A stretch of DNA of 64,000 bases, from positions 7,899,743 through 7,963,742 of the forward strand of contig NZ_CP020700.1 in assembly GCF_003932715.1 (NCBI RefSeq), written 5' to 3'. The DNA is from Streptomyces tsukubensis. Lineage in GTDB: Bacteria > Actinomycetota > Actinomycetes > Streptomycetales > Streptomycetaceae. Below, piece after piece: positions 62,472 to 64,000 of the stretch; position 1 is the first letter of the stretch, and every line of letters starts with the position of its first letter. The position numbers and the translations under genes were made by a program. A model generated the notes under the pieces. It did not search any database, was not told the origin of the DNA, and worked only from the letters and a program-made list of their open reading frames with translations.

Positions 62472-64000
62472 CCATCTGCTGGCCCGCCCCTCACTGCCGG
62501 CCGGTGATGTGGCGTGGTCGCTGGCCACCGGCCGCTCCGCGTTCGAACACCGCGCCGTCGTCCTGGGCGCCGGCCGCGGCGAACTCCTCACCGGCCTGGC
62601 ATCGGCCGCCACCGGACAGGCCTCCGCCGGTGTGCTGACCGGCGAAGTCGCCCCGGCCGGCGCAGGCCGCACCGTGTTCGTCTTCCCGGCCAGGGCAGCC
62701 AGTGGATCGGCATGGGCCGCGAACTCGCCGCCACCTCTCCCGTATTCGCGGCACGGCTGGCCGAGTGCGCGGCCGCCCTCGCCCCGTATGTCGACTGGGA
62801 GCTGGACGACGTCCTCGCCGGACACCACGGCTTCGAGGCCGCCGGGATCGTCCAGCCCGCCCTGTGGGCGGTGATGGTGTCCCTGGCCGCGGTCTGGCAG
62901 GCCGCCGGTGTCGAACCGGATGCCGTGGTCGGCCATTCCCAGGGTGAGATCGCCGCCGCAGCCGTCGCCGGGATCCTGTCCCTGGACGATGCGGCGAAGG
63001 TGGTGGCGCTGCGGAGCCGTACCCTCGCTGCCCTCGCAGGCCGCGGTGGCATGCTGTCGATAGCCGAGCCCGCCGATGCGGTACGGCGCAGGATCGCCCC
63101 CTTCCGCGACCGGCTGTCGGTCGCTGCGGTCAACGGCCCCTCCGCGACGTCGTCTCCGGCGAACCCGACGCGCCCTGCAAGAGCTGCAGGACGCCTGTGG
63201 TGAAGCGGTACGGACCCGGATGATCCCGGTCGACTACGCCTCGCACGGTCCGCAGGTCGATGCCCTGCGGACCGACATCCTCACCACTCTCACCGGCATC
63301 ACTCCGCACGAGGCGGCCATCCCGATGGTGTCCGCGATGAGCGGGCAGTGGCTCACCGGCCCCGAAATGGACCCTGCCTACTGGTACGCGTCTCTGCGGG
63401 AGCCGGTCGAGTTCGACCGCGCCATCCGCGTCCTGGGCGAGGCGGGTCACGGGGTGTTCGTCGAAGCGTCCCCCCACCCCGTCGTCATCCAGGCCATTGC
63501 CGACACCCTGGAGGACCGCGACCCGGTCGCGGTGGGCACGCTGCGCCGGGAGGACGGCGGCCCCGAGCGGCTGCTGACCTCCCTTGCCGAGGCATATGTC
63601 CGCGGCGTCCCCGTCGACTGGACCACCATCCTCGGCAGCGGCACCACCGTCGACCTGCCGACCTATGCGTTCCAGCGGCCGGTTCTGGCCCGAGACCCCC
63701 GAGGTCAAGCGCTCCGGCCGGCCGGCCGACGACTGGCGCTACCGCATCACCTGGCAGCTCTCCGACACCCACCCCGGCACCACCGGGCCTGCGCTCTCCG
63801 GCATCTGGCTGCTCGTCGGGGACGACCCGGACGCGCCCGCGATGGCTGAAGCGCTGACCCGCCACGGTGCCGACGTCCTCACCGCCACAGACGTCGGGGA
63901 CCTCGACCCGGGCACGGTCGCGGAAGTCACCGGCATCGTGTCGCTCCTCGCCTCGACGAGACCCCGGATGCGGAGTTTCCCTGGGTGCCGTCCGGTACGG

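Overview
The window reads as a Streptomyces chromosome segment. Base composition is very GC-rich with G/C at third codon positions, GTG starts are frequent, and there are several actinomycete hallmark families: an XRE/DUF397 pair, a SpoIIE-type phosphatase with an anti-sigma-like ATPase domain, a MelC1/MelC2 tyrosinase pair, an F420-type nitroreductase and DmdR/IdeR iron boxes. I see no rRNA or tRNA gene, CRISPR array, transposase or phage gene.

Layout. (1) 1-17.4 kb: a penicillin-acylase-family Ntn hydrolase (cut by the window edge) and a siderophore-interacting reductase diverge from a perfect-looking iron box. They are followed by a GNAT acetyltransferase, a fused SecDF, a 1.3-kb gene-free stretch, a nitroreductase-hemerythrin fusion, a glycosyltransferase plus MFS exporter, a large PP2C phosphatase, and a ferric-siderophore uptake operon (lipoprotein and two FecCD permeases, no ATPase) with its own iron box. 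(2) 17.5-33.7 kb: regulators and secreted enzymes, including a SAM methyltransferase, XRE and DUF397, a beta-lactamase-fold hydrolase, an amidohydrolase, an XRE-TPR regulator divergent from a secreted M64 metallopeptidase, an aldo/keto reductase behind a MerR-type promoter, a GH6 glycosidase, an epoxide hydrolase, an NTF2-like protein and a PadR/membrane-protein pair. (3) 33.7-44.8 kb: an ABC-F ATPase behind an unusual arginine-rich leader ORF and hairpin, a PNPOx-family oxidase, melC1-melC2, NUDIX, a secreted EEP phosphatase, an orphan Imm21 immunity-like protein, and a LysR regulator divergent from an NAD(P)-binding protein. Most convergent gene ends carry strong GC-rich hairpins.

(4) 44.9-64.0 kb: the left edge of a modular type I polyketide synthase locus. 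It opens with a G-run-rich, almost C-free stretch and a proline-iminopeptidase-type alpha/beta hydrolase. Then come at least four near-repeated KS-AT-KR(-ACP) modules, the fourth running off the window. All four AT domains carry the YASH motif (methylmalonyl-CoA type), so these modules would add propionate-derived units. The first PKS protein begins with a docking helix, so the loading module must lie elsewhere. Module 1 has a KR that lacks its catalytic tyrosine, and repeat-expanded linkers between its domains. From about 51.86 kb onward the reading frame is broken repeatedly, mostly by 1-2-base deletions. This looks more like uncorrected sequence error in a repetitive region than real decay, but both are possible.

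How it fits together: the two iron boxes tie the left-hand genes into one iron-starvation response. The PIP-type hydrolase beside a PKS that must be fed from another protein resembles the deprotecting hydrolase of macrolactam pathways (VinJ type). The ABC-F gene 10 kb upstream could sense or resist a ribosome-targeting antibiotic. These last two links are inference.
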